A stretch of DNA of 64,000 nt from Nitrosospira multiformis (GTDB lineage: Bacteria > Pseudomonadota > Gammaproteobacteria > Burkholderiales > Nitrosomonadaceae): positions 248,001-312,000 of the forward strand of contig NZ_FNKY01000001.1 in the NCBI RefSeq assembly GCF_900103165.1, in the 5' to 3' direction. The translations under genes and the position numbers were made by a program. The notes beneath the pieces are model-generated. The model saw nothing but the letters and a program-made list of their open reading frames with translations, searched no databases and was not told the DNA's origin. Positions 30,232 to 39,402 of the stretch are shown here, piece after piece (positions within the stretch are counted from its first letter, which is position 1; each line of letters opens with the position of its first letter).

Positions 30232-31665
30232 ATGGATCTTCGGACTAACGTTATTTCAGCACTGCGATGGTCTGCTATCGGCCGGATCGTGGGCCAGGCG
30301 GCCGCCTGGGCGGCGACTATCATCGTAATCCGACTGCTGACACCCGAGGATTACGCTTTGATCGCGATAGCCTCACTTGTAATCGGATTCTCGGAACTCC
30401 TGCGAGAACTTGGGTTGGGAGCGGCGATCATACAACGCGACGATATTCACGAAGAAGAGCTTCGGTCAATATTCGGGTTGATCATCGTTGTTCATCTATT
30501 CCTTTTCTTGTTGACTTATTTTATTGCCCCCTTGGTAGCCAATTTCTTCAACGAGGAGAGGCTTGTCGATATCATACGCGTGGCTGCGCTCCAATTATTG
30601 ATCCTCATATTCCTGGTCATTCCTAACGCACTAATGGTCCGTGCGATGCGGTTCAAATGGATATCAATAGTACGTGCGATGGCCTCGATAGCCGCCGGTC
30701 TCGTTACTCTGGGAATGGCCTACGCAGGTTTTGGCGTCTGGTCGCTAATCGCAGGAAATTTCGCGGCGACCCTGACCACTACGGTGGGCTTTATGGCCGG
30801 CCAACCCTATGCCAAAGTTCCATCCTTCCGCTTCAAGAAAATTGGCGCACTGGCCTCTTACAGCAGCCGAATTTTTGGTGCGGATGTTCTGCACTATTTT
30901 TATACCCGGGCAGATGTTGTCATTATCGGAAAAATGCTCGGCACCACCACCTTGGGCTTTTATACGGTTGCCTACAATCTGGCGACGCTACCGATGAGCA
31001 AAATCTCGGGAATGTTATCGTCTGTAGGGTTCCCCGCCTATGCCCGGATCAAGAATGACATTTCTGAAGTCAAATCAAAATTTCTTTTCACTATTGAAGC
31101 GAACAGCCTGGTTTTTTTCCCCGTCCTATGGGGTTTATCGAGTGTAGCCGACGACTTTGTCATGGTCTTGCTGGGAACAAAATGGCTTTCCGCAACTATT
31201 GTTCTGCAACTGATCACATTCATTATCCCCTTGCAGATGACGGGGCCTTTGGTAAGGCCAGCTTTGCTCGGCATCGGTCGTGCGGATCTTTTTCTAGCCA
31301 GCCTTGTGACAAATGCAGTATGCGTTCCCACCGCAATTGCTATTGGAAGCCTCTGGGGATTGACGGGGGTATGTTTTGGCTGGATCGCAGGGTTTTTGCT
31401 GGCTTATTACCTTAATCTCAGGCGTTTTCTGCCTGTGCTAAATACTAATCCGGTAGAGTTTGGGAGGATCATGGCGCCGGCAGCGCTTATGGCGTTTGGC
31501 ATGTACGCTGGCGTCATGGCTGCAAAATTGACTATTCTGGATGGTGTTGAGCCCATTCACCGGTTGTACCTGTCGGTGATGATCGGTATTGTCATATATG
31601 CCGTATTGCTGGTGACGGTAAGTCGGCCGGCCTTGATGCGCATATTAAGTTTAGCAAGAGGGTAG
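30232..31665 (+). CDS. Wzx-like polysaccharide flippase (MATE/MviN-like superfamily)
   Basis: Polytopic inner-membrane protein of 477 residues with 12-14 hydrophobic segments, matching the 'lipopolysaccharide biosynthesis protein/oligosaccharide flippase' group. The N-terminal GRIVGQAAAWAATIIVIRLL and ALIAIASLVIGFSELLRELG are typical. It would flip undecaprenyl-linked repeat units to the periplasm, where the O-ligase-like protein could act. No Wzy polymerase other than that protein is seen. Confidence 0.88.
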   Translation: MDLRTNVISALRWSAIGRIVGQAAAWAATIIVIRLLTPEDYALIAIASLVIGFSELLRELGLGAAIIQRDDIHEEELRSIFGLIIVVHLFLFLLTYFIAPLVANFFNEERLVDIIRVAALQLLILIFLVIPNALMVRAMRFKWISIVRAMASIAAGLVTLGMAYAGFGVWSLIAGNFAATLTTTVGFMAGQPYAKVPSFRFKKIGALASYSSRIFGADVLHYFYTRADVVIIGKMLGTTTLGFYTVAYNLATLPMSKISGMLSSVGFPAYARIKNDISEVKSKFLFTIEANSLVFFPVLWGLSSVADDFVMVLLGTKWLSATIVLQLITFIIPLQMTGPLVRPALLGIGRADLFLASLVTNAVCVPTAIAIGSLWGLTGVCFGWIAGFLLAYYLNLRRFLPVLNTNPVEFGRIMAPAALMAFGMYAGVMAAKLTILDGVEPIHRLYLSVMIGIVIYAVLLVTVSRPALMRILSLARG

Positions 31666-31727
31666 CGAGTTTATGGGCCGACTTCCGGACAGCATTCTTT
31701 GAGGCTAGCCGATAAAGGAGTAATGAT

Positions 31728-32444
31728 ATGATACCGTGGCGTATAAAAAATTTCTTTTCCGAACACTTTCCGCTTGGCTACCATTTACTGGCAAACATTC
31801 ATACGCGGCACGAATCGGAAGAGTATTGGGACGCGGCCTTTGACATAAGCTGGCAGGCCGGCACCCGCGAATGGCCGACCAAGAATCACCTGGTGCGAAG
31901 TCTTTCGTCGACCACAGACCGCATTCTCGATGTCGGTTGTGGCACCGGTACTCTCCTTCGATACTTGAAGGAACATGGTTATGTAAATCTTGAGGGACTT
32001 GAGGTTTCCCGTCGTGCCGTTGAAGTTCTAAGCGGGCATGGGATTACCATGCATCACGCCCGACTGCCCAATCTACCCTTGCCCGATCAACAATTTGATA
32101 TTGTCATAGCGTCACAAGTGCTCGAGCACATAATCCGGAGACAGAGATTTCTAAACGGGTTACGCCGAATCCTTAAGCCTTCGGGGGCTTTGATGTTATT
32201 TGTTCCCGACAACTGCCTGGGTCCAATAGACGAACCGAGTCACGTTATCAAGTTCACGAAAGATAGCTTAAAAAAGGAGCTCTCGGGTTGCTTCAGATCG
32301 GTTTTTATTGAGAGCCTGAAGGATGACAAATTTGCTATGCCAATTCTATTCGCTTATGCTCATAACCAAGCAGCAGGTCGTTCGCCCCGAGAAATTGCAG
32401 ATGCACTTGATGTGGCAACCCGTAAAAAACCGGCATCGGGTTAA
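31728..32444 (+). CDS. Class I SAM-dependent methyltransferase
   Basis: A 238-residue methyltransferase of the Methyltransf_11/23 type. SAM motif I is ILDVGCGTGTLLRYL (about 66-80), acidic motif II falls in NLEGLEVSRRAVE, and motif IV is FDIVIASQVLEHI. AAAGGAG lies about 15 bases before the ATG. In this context it could O-methylate a sugar or modify the lipid carrier. Substrate unknown. Confidence 0.85.
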   Translation: MIPWRIKNFFSEHFPLGYHLLANIHTRHESEEYWDAAFDISWQAGTREWPTKNHLVRSLSSTTDRILDVGCGTGTLLRYLKEHGYVNLEGLEVSRRAVEVLSGHGITMHHARLPNLPLPDQQFDIVIASQVLEHIIRRQRFLNGLRRILKPSGALMLFVPDNCLGPIDEPSHVIKFTKDSLKKELSGCFRSVFIESLKDDKFAMPILFAYAHNQAAGRSPREIADALDVATRKKPASG

Positions 32445-32558
32445 CCAATATCGATTTCAACGAGCTAACCGCCTTAGACCTATACACATAGACAGTTCGT
32501 ATACTCGCACAAATGAGCATGCGTTACTCAAGGTTATCCGATTACTCAGGAGATTAAT

Positions 32559-33290
32559 TTGACTGAAGATGCCTTTACAGTTATGGCGCATGCGGCGTTA
32601 AAAATTGGAATCAGAATCCCTGAGGCTCAACCCGTCAGGCGACTTTACGAGCAACAATATTTATGTGATTATCTTTTGAAGTGGGGAATAAATTGCGTTT
32701 TCGATGTAGGCGCAAATAATGGGAAATATGCGCACCATCTTAGAATGATGGGCTACGAGGGATATATCTTTTCTTTTGAACCTATTCAGAAGGATTATCT
32801 TGAATTATCTCGTTTATCTCAAGAAGATGCACGTTGGAAGACTTTTAATTTTGCGTTAGGCAACGAACATTCAAGAAAACCATTTAACATTATTGAACAA
32901 TCCGGTACCGTTTTCAGCTCTTTTCTAGAGCCAAAGTTCCAAGCAAAAAAAAACGTCGAAATGATTGAAGTCAAACGCTTGGACTCAATATTTCCGGAAC
33001 TTGTATCCGGGATTGAGAATCCTCGTGTTTTTCTGAAAACAGATACTCAAGGCTATGACATAGAGGTAGTTCAAGGTATTGGAAATCGTATTGATGACAT
33101 TATTGGTCTACAGGCGGAATTATCTGTAACACCGATATATGAAGAAAGTCCGCATTACACAAAGTCTTTGATGTATTTTGAGTCGCTTGGTTTTTCTCTC
33201 ATGAACCTATTTGTCGTCAACCGGGGAAAGCATGGCAGCATATTGGAATACGATTGCTTGATGACTCGTCTTGAAAGATTCATTGCGTAG
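32559..33290 (+). CDS. FkbM-family methyltransferase
   Basis: At 243 residues. It has the FkbM hallmark VFDVGANNGKYAHHLRMMGY (about 48-67), the acidic SFEPIQKDY, and VFLKTDTQGYDIEVVQG before the last strand. FkbM enzymes O-methylate sugars and other hydroxyls. It starts with TTG (32559) preceded by CAGGAG. Visibly AT-richer than its neighbours (for example the 32880-33150 stretch), suggesting separate acquisition. Confidence 0.85.
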   Translation: MTEDAFTVMAHAALKIGIRIPEAQPVRRLYEQQYLCDYLLKWGINCVFDVGANNGKYAHHLRMMGYEGYIFSFEPIQKDYLELSRLSQEDARWKTFNFALGNEHSRKPFNIIEQSGTVFSSFLEPKFQAKKNVEMIEVKRLDSIFPELVSGIENPRVFLKTDTQGYDIEVVQGIGNRIDDIIGLQAELSVTPIYEESPHYTKSLMYFESLGFSLMNLFVVNRGKHGSILEYDCLMTRLERFIA

Positions 33291-33377
33291 CTATTATTAG
33301 TTGACTGCAATAGCGGCGAACACGACCGATAGTATTTTTAACTGGATTATCCACACTGATCTTGGAATTGCCATTTA

Positions 33378-34298
33378 ATGCACCTGGACCCAACCGCTTT
33401 CACTGATACGTCAAGGCGGCGAGCAATTGCTGTCTTCGCTCACAATGAATCCCGCAAGATTCTTGGATGCCTTGAGGCCTTGCGTCTCTCCCCTCTTCTT
33501 CCCAACACAACCTGCTATGTAATCGCAAATGGTTGCAACGATGATACAGTTGCTCACGTGACTGAATACGCACTGAAGGCGCCATGGGTAAGAGTCATTG
33601 TATTGGAAGTCGGTGATAAGGCGAACGCATGGAATCACTTTGTCCACGAGATTGCTCCTGAAGCCGAAAGCTATTTTTTTACGGATGGAGACTGTCAGGT
33701 CGAAAATGGATCGCTGCAACAGCTTGAAGAATCGCTCTTGAGCGACAAAAATGTCAACGCGGCCTCCGGCGTCCCGAGCCATCACAATATATCACTCGGT
33801 ATTTTTCGGCACGACATTATCATGCATGGCGGATTTGCGGGTAACCTGTACGCACTCTCTCAAGACTTTGTTGGCCGGTTGCGGGCGCAACGCATCCGGC
33901 TCCCTCAAGGCCTGATTGGAGATGACAGCCTGATAGGGGCTTTAGCATTATGGAATCTTGATCCGAGCAAGGGGTGGAATCATGATCTTGCACGGGTTGT
34001 CCCAACCGCAACTTTTCGTTATGAATCCATAATGTGGGCTTCAGTTTTTGACCCAATGTTTTATATTCGCCGATTAAGACGCTACAGTCTGAGATATTTT
34101 CAGAACCAGTTGATCAGGGCACGCATAAAGCCGTCGGGCTTATCGGTACTGCCCGATCATATTGAAACCCTTTACCTGGATGCCAAGAATCACGAGCTCA
34201 TTCCAAGGTCGTCCCTAAAACACTATATTTTCGACCGCTGGGCAGTCCGGGCTATCGGAAACGCTCGCGATACATTAATGGCAAAGAGAGCTCCCTAA
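33378..34298 (+). CDS. Glycosyltransferase family 2-like protein
   Basis: A 306-residue GT-A fold protein. The N-terminal ARRRAIAVFAHNESRKILGC-like segment (IAVFAHNES) is the nucleotide-binding start, CYVIANGCNDDT the second strand, and FFTDGDCQVENG carries the DxD-like metal motif. The rest is helical. It would add one sugar to the lipid-linked unit. No transmembrane region. It ends the plus-strand run; the next genes are convergent. Confidence 0.8.
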   Translation: MHLDPTAFTDTSRRRAIAVFAHNESRKILGCLEALRLSPLLPNTTCYVIANGCNDDTVAHVTEYALKAPWVRVIVLEVGDKANAWNHFVHEIAPEAESYFFTDGDCQVENGSLQQLEESLLSDKNVNAASGVPSHHNISLGIFRHDIIMHGGFAGNLYALSQDFVGRLRAQRIRLPQGLIGDDSLIGALALWNLDPSKGWNHDLARVVPTATFRYESIMWASVFDPMFYIRRLRRYSLRYFQNQLIRARIKPSGLSVLPDHIETLYLDAKNHELIPRSSLKHYIFDRWAVRAIGNARDTLMAKRAP

Positions 34299-34495
34299 CC
34301 GCAGGCTCCATATTGATTTCGGACTAAGTGAGTCGGCAGACCAGCTACGGCCCTCTTCGAATCGCTCTACCATTCAGGATTGCCAATTCCATCCACTATC
34401 TGAACCACGCGATGCTTTCTATTGCAAGCCTCCCATGAGACCCTATGCACTATAGACTATTAGCCCATGGGATGTCATGGAAGAGACATTTTTCA

Positions 34496-35848
34496 TTAAC
34501 CCGGAGCAACCCTGCTCACCACATAGCGGAACTTCCCTGATTTTTCTGCCGGAATTTCCGTGACTTCCTCGACTGCTATCCTCACCCCTTGTCCGAGCCG
34601 GGCTTTGAACCCTGACTTGATTTTCTCGACAAGTTCCGGGGAGAGCCCCTCCTCAGAAACCGTTAGTACGCGGGTAGAATCCAGGCTTTCCTGAATGATC
34701 TTAAAGGCCAGAATCTGCGGCAAATCGCGCAGGATATAAATCAGGGCCAGACCATGCATCACTGTACCATTCCGGGCAACTAGAAAATCAGTACTACGGC
34801 CCTGGATTTCCCTGAGTAAAGGAAGCCCTCGCCCGCAGGTGCAGGGCTTACTATCCAATACACCGATGTCGCCAGTACGATAGCGGATGAAAGGGAAGTC
34901 TCGGGTGGCAAGGTGGGTCACGACGATCTCCCCCGCCTCGCCATAAGGTAAAGATGCGCCCTGTTGATCCACGATCTCGACGATAATGTCCTCGGCGGTG
35001 ATATGCATCCCGCCCTGGGGACATTCATGTGCGATAAAACCCGCATCGCGGCCGCCATAGCCGTTCGCCACCGGGCAACCAAAAATTTTACCGATCTGTT
35101 GACGCTGTTCATCGTAGAGCCGTTCCGACGTCACAAACGCAACGCGGATGCCCAGGTCATCCATACGCTGTCCCTTTGCCGCGGCATGACGGGCGATATG
35201 AGATAGGGCGGAGGGGTAACCAAAGAGCATTTTTGGCCGCACGCTCCGAATCTCATCGAGGAATTGATCAAGTTTTTGCGCCGACATCTCGAAGGCAGGA
35301 AGTAGTCTTGTCCTGAGCAGCCGGTCGCGCAGGGCACGTACCCCATCCTGCGCGCCGAGTTCGATGGGCGAACCCCAGACCACGATCTCCGGGTCGCCGA
35401 TATCCACTCCCCACCAGCGGGTGGCGCGCCATTTCGCCGCGACGTCGTGACTCACACGTTCTTTGCCAATGTAAAAGATCAGCGGATCGCCGCTGGAGCC
35501 GCCCGTATTGAAACGGGCAAGGTGCCGGGCATGCTCCGACTTGAGCGCCTCGACATTGTGGCGAATGATGGTTTTGTCGAGAAGCGGCAGGCGGGCAAGA
35601 TCGGATAGCGAATGGACATCTCGCGCTTTAAAGCCAATCTTCGTGAAGAGCTCGCGATAGTAGGGTACGTGTGCTTCGACGTGCGTAAGCAGCCGGCACA
35701 GCCTGGAAAGCCGCAGCGCTTTCAGGCGCTTGTCTTCCCACCACTGGGAGACTTCCATCTGCTCACGCACCGTAACACTGTCGTGCTTCTTGAAACGCTC
35801 GTGGAGGGGGAAAAACAGCCCCGAGATCAATGATGTGTATAAGCCCAT
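34496..35848 (-). CDS. PaaK/CapK-like AMP-forming ligase
   Basis: At 450 residues, from the phenylacetate-CoA ligase/coenzyme F390 synthetase family often found in capsule loci (CapK). The AMP-binding P-loop is FNTGGSSGDPLIFY (about 112-125), with later NGYGGRDAGFIAHECP (adenine and zinc/Cys region) and FIRYRTGDIGVLD. It would activate a carboxylate as an adenylate, and some relatives work without CoA transfer. It is last gene of the minus operon starting at 43822, eight bases from the glycosyltransferase. Confidence 0.85.
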   Translation of the reverse strand: MGLYTSLISGLFFPLHERFKKHDSVTVREQMEVSQWWEDKRLKALRLSRLCRLLTHVEAHVPYYRELFTKIGFKARDVHSLSDLARLPLLDKTIIRHNVEALKSEHARHLARFNTGGSSGDPLIFYIGKERVSHDVAAKWRATRWWGVDIGDPEIVVWGSPIELGAQDGVRALRDRLLRTRLLPAFEMSAQKLDQFLDEIRSVRPKMLFGYPSALSHIARHAAAKGQRMDDLGIRVAFVTSERLYDEQRQQIGKIFGCPVANGYGGRDAGFIAHECPQGGMHITAEDIIVEIVDQQGASLPYGEAGEIVVTHLATRDFPFIRYRTGDIGVLDSKPCTCGRGLPLLREIQGRSTDFLVARNGTVMHGLALIYILRDLPQILAFKIIQESLDSTRVLTVSEEGLSPELVEKIKSGFKARLGQGVRIAVEEVTEIPAEKSGKFRYVVSRVAPG

Positions 35849-35855
35849 AACTTAA

Positions 35856-36977
35856 TCAGCCTTCACCATCCACTAACGGCTTGTTTGTTTTTGCCAGCAC
35901 CTGTTCGTAAACTGCCAGCAATCGGTCACGCACTTGCGGCCAGGTATACTGCTGCACCGACGCGATGCCCGCCTCACGGATTTTCCTGGCTCTGGCTGGT
36001 TCGTTGAGCAACGTAAGAATGGCGCCAGCCATGGCTGCCGGATCTTTTACAGGCACCAGCAAAGCGGTTTCTCCATGCTCCACCAGGTAAGGTACGCCTC
36101 CTACATCCGTGCTGACAACCGGGACACCGCTAGCCAATGCTTCCAATATCGAAATAGGCATATTATCGGCGAGGCTGGGATTCACCATGATATCGGCGCT
36201 ACGGTAAAGATCGGCCATGCCTTCATTGTCAATCCGGCCCGTAAAAGTTACCGCATCCGCCATACCGAGCCCGGCCGCGAGCTTCTCAAGTGCCTGCCGC
36301 TCCGGACCGGTGCCGGCAATGGTAAGTGTCGCCGTGGAAAATGTTTGTCTGACGATACTGAAGGCACGCAACACCGTGGCATTGTCGTAGATTAACTCCA
36401 GATTGCGGGTAACGATGATATGCGGGGTATTTGTCCTCAAGAGAGCAGCTACACCGGTCTCAGCGGAAAAGCGGCTGAGGTCGATAATGTTGGGTACGAT
36501 GCGGGTCTGAAAACCGCGCTTCCCAAACACAGTTTCGAGAAAACCCGAAGGAACAATGATCGCATCTGTCCGGCGCAAACTGGGTTTGATCCAGGCAAAG
36601 GATTTGTCAAAGAAAGCATCCGCTTCGCCCCCCCGGTAATTAACGATGACCGGTATCCCCCTGATCCTGGCTATCCAGATTGCGGGGGCGGCAAAGAGGT
36701 GCCATGACCACCCCGAATTCGCCATCACATGAAATAACCGCACATTAGCCGCGGATTGCCATAAATGAGCCAGATAAGGTATAAGCCGGAATGCCGCCCT
36801 GATCCCCTTGAGTCCGCCAATCCAATATGGGCGATAAGGACGGTTAACCTGAACCACTTCCACCGTGGCGCCTTCTGCGCGCAACAATTTTGCCAATTGC
36901 AATGTTTGATTCGCCATCCCTCCGGAAGGTGGAGGCAGGGGTCCCACCAGTCCGATGCGCATGCCCGATGCCATCAC
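35856..36977 (-). CDS. Glycosyltransferase family 4
   Basis: At 373 residues, GT-B fold. The N-terminus has VGPLPPPSGGMANQTLQLAK, and the C-terminal half has the EX7E-type region NPSLADNMPISILEALASGV (about 283-302), a classical retaining GT4 nucleotide-sugar site. It overlaps the upstream glycosyltransferase by four bases (ATGA). It would add a sugar of the EPS repeat. Confidence 0.9.
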   Translation of the reverse strand: MMASGMRIGLVGPLPPPSGGMANQTLQLAKLLRAEGATVEVVQVNRPYRPYWIGGLKGIRAAFRLIPYLAHLWQSAANVRLFHVMANSGWSWHLFAAPAIWIARIRGIPVIVNYRGGEADAFFDKSFAWIKPSLRRTDAIIVPSGFLETVFGKRGFQTRIVPNIIDLSRFSAETGVAALLRTNTPHIIVTRNLELIYDNATVLRAFSIVRQTFSTATLTIAGTGPERQALEKLAAGLGMADAVTFTGRIDNEGMADLYRSADIMVNPSLADNMPISILEALASGVPVVSTDVGGVPYLVEHGETALLVPVKDPAAMAGAILTLLNEPARARKIREAGIASVQQYTWPQVRDRLLAVYEQVLAKTNKPLVDGEG

Positions 36978-38187
36978 TCTGAGTCCTTGCGAACAAGTGG
37001 ACCGTATACATCTTTATAACGAGCCACGCTGCCTAGCCAAGTTCGCTGTGTCTCCACAAAGTTTCGGGCCGCGGCCCGAAGACCGGGCCACAGGTCCGGT
37101 CTGTCAAGAAGGTTCAAAACCTTGGCTGCTAAGGCGTGAGGGGCGCCTGCCTTGAAAAGGATGCCGGTTTTTCCGTCTTCGATCAGTTCGAGATGGCCCC
37201 CCACATCCGAAGCCACGACAAGCCGGCCTTGCGCCATGGCTTCAAGCGGCTTGAGCGGTGTTACAAGATCAGTGAGCCGCATCCGAAGCCGTGGGTAGAC
37301 GAGTACATCGACCAAATTGTAATAACGCTGCACTTGATCATGAGGAACACGGCCGACAAAGATTACCTTGTCTCCCAGATCCAGCTGCATGGCAAGCGCC
37401 TTCAATTCCTGTTCCTGGGGACCGCCGCCAACCAGCAGGATGCGAATGTCCGGATTGCTGGAAAGCATCTCCGGAAGAGCCCGCAACAGGATATTCAGGC
37501 CTTCATAAGCATAGAAAGAGCCGATGAAACCGAGCAGCAGCTTGCCATCAAGGCCGAGGTCTTTGGCGAGTTGCAAATCGGGAGAATCGTTCAGGCTAAA
37601 ATTTTCAATTTTACGGCATTGGGTATGACAGTAACCTTTCCCGGCGCGATACCCCGCCCAAGGATGTCGCTCCGCAGCCCTTCGCAGATGGTGGTGACAG
37701 CATCAACATGCTTCAGTGCGTAACTCTCCAATCCTCTGGTAAGGCGATATCGAATGCCCCATTCGCGGCTGGTACCGTGGTCCACTGCAGCGTCTTCCCA
37801 GAAAGCCCTGATTTCATAGACGACTGGAATACCCCTACGCCGACCCACCCGCAAAGCGGGTATGGCATTCAGGACAGGGGAGTGAGCGTGCAGAATATCC
37901 GGCTTGACGATTTCAGCTACCTCATTCAACCGGTGAGTCAGACGATCGATGACGGCAGTCTGGTTCAGGACGGGCAGTTTGGACGTGAGACCGATCGCAG
38001 GTGGAGTGCGATAAAAATGCCATCCATCGGCATCCTCTTCAAGCACTCCGCAATTTCCCTGCTTCGGCCCTGTCAGATGGAAGGTTTCCCACCCCAGCGC
38101 ACGCTGTTCCTTGAGAATCGACAAAGTACGAAAAGTATAGCCACTATGCAGTGGAAGGGAATGATCGAGGATATGAAGAATTCGCAT
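36974..38187 (-). pseudogene. Exosortase A-type glycosyltransferase split by a one-base frameshift
   Basis: Two adjacent minus-strand frames together make one GT-B glycosyltransferase of about 400 residues. The 5' part (38187-37591) starts MRILHILDHSLPLHSGYTFR and runs through HAHSPVLNAIPALRVG to VIPNAV. The 3' part (from about 37605 down) continues QLAKDLGLDGKLLLGFIGSF to the end. Adding one base to the A-run (T-run 37609-37612 on the plus strand) restores NIENFSLNDSPD between them. The family is the 'glycosyltransferase, exosortase A system-associated' GT4 group. It may be a real mutation, a phase-variable A-run, or a sequencing error. Confidence 0.85.
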
Positions 38188-38253
38188 TAATATTCTTAGA
38201 TGGAAACGTTTTATTTTTAATCAGACTCAGTAAAACGCGGATCATAACTCCAT

Positions 38254-39402
38254 CTAAAGCCCCAGCCAGCGCGCAATAATGTTGCGCTGCATCTCCGAAG
38301 TTCCTGAATAAATGGTACTTCCGATTGCGTCACGTAGCGCACGCTCGACTTCGTACTCAGCCATATAACCGTAACCCCCATGAATCTGAACAGTATCGAG
38401 TGCTGTCCTGACGAGAGATTCACTCACAAACAACTTGGTGATCGCGGCATCCAACGATGCGCTCTTTACATTATCAAGACGCCACGAGGCCTGATAGGTC
38501 AGCAGACGTGCGGCCTCAAGCTGTACCTTCATATCAGCAATCTTGTGCGCTACCGCCTGGAATTTTCCGATTGTCTGGCCAAATTGGGAGCGTCTGCGCG
38601 CACGTGCGATCGACGTTTCCAGAAGACGCTCCATTGTGCCAACATGGGCCGCCACAAGCAGGATGCGCTCCCAGTCCATTGCCGTCGCAAATACGTGTGA
38701 ACTTGCACCGACAGTACCCAATACTGAGGCTTGTGAAACATACACATTCTCAAGCCTCAGCCCGCTTACCTGCGCGGTACGCAAACCCAATTTTTCGAAT
38801 TTCTTATCTGCAGAGAAGCCGGGCGTATCTTTCTCAACGAGGAAAGCAGTGGTGCCTCCGTGAAAACCTTTTTGTGGATCGGTTACCGCAAATATGATCG
38901 CAACATCCCCCACAGGTCCATTTGAAACAAAAGCCTTGATCCCGTTAATACGCCAGCCATCGCCATCTCGCTCCGCACGCGTACTCATCGCAAATGGATC
39001 AGAGCCCGCGTTGGGTTCGGTTATGGCATGCATGCCAATCAAGCGGCCATCGCAGAGCCCAGGGAGGTAGCGCTGCTTCTGCTCGTCGGTACCATGTTTC
39101 GACAGCGGGACTACACAAGCAAGGACGTGCGCACAAATGGAAAATACCAGGCCACTATCGTGACAACCGTAACCCAACGCCTCCAAACCCATCGCACATG
39201 ATAAGGCATCAAAGTTGCCACCGCCGTACATACGATCAGCGGGAAGACCCTGAATCCCAGCCTCGGCACATTTGCGCCAAAGATCGCGTGAAAACGCCTG
39301 ATCAGCGTCACGGGCAATGACATCGTCGTTCAACTCTCGTCGCGCGAATTTGACGATCCCGTCGCGCAAACTTTTTTGTTCCGGGGTAATGGAAAAATCC
39401 AT
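38254..39402 (-). CDS. Acyl-CoA dehydrogenase family protein, PltE-like
   Basis: FAD-dependent dehydrogenase of 382 residues. It shows AITEPNAGSDP (FAD/substrate loop), RRRSQFGQTIGKFQAVAHKI, and IHGGYGYMAEYEVERALRD with the late Arg-Asp and SGTSEMQRNIIAR. The arrangement LGYGCHDSGLVFSICAHVLA and MDWERILLVAAHVGTMERLL are as in prolyl-carrier-protein dehydrogenases (PltE/CloN3 type). Start ATG at 39402 shares its A with the ligase stop (TAATG). Likely substrate is an acyl group on the neighbouring carrier protein rather than a fatty acyl-CoA. This is inference from operon and family resemblance. Confidence 0.85.
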   Translation of the reverse strand: MDFSITPEQKSLRDGIVKFARRELNDDVIARDADQAFSRDLWRKCAEAGIQGLPADRMYGGGNFDALSCAMGLEALGYGCHDSGLVFSICAHVLACVVPLSKHGTDEQKQRYLPGLCDGRLIGMHAITEPNAGSDPFAMSTRAERDGDGWRINGIKAFVSNGPVGDVAIIFAVTDPQKGFHGGTTAFLVEKDTPGFSADKKFEKLGLRTAQVSGLRLENVYVSQASVLGTVGASSHVFATAMDWERILLVAAHVGTMERLLETSIARARRRSQFGQTIGKFQAVAHKIADMKVQLEAARLLTYQASWRLDNVKSASLDAAITKLFVSESLVRTALDTVQIHGGYGYMAEYEVERALRDAIGSTIYSGTSEMQRNIIARWLGL

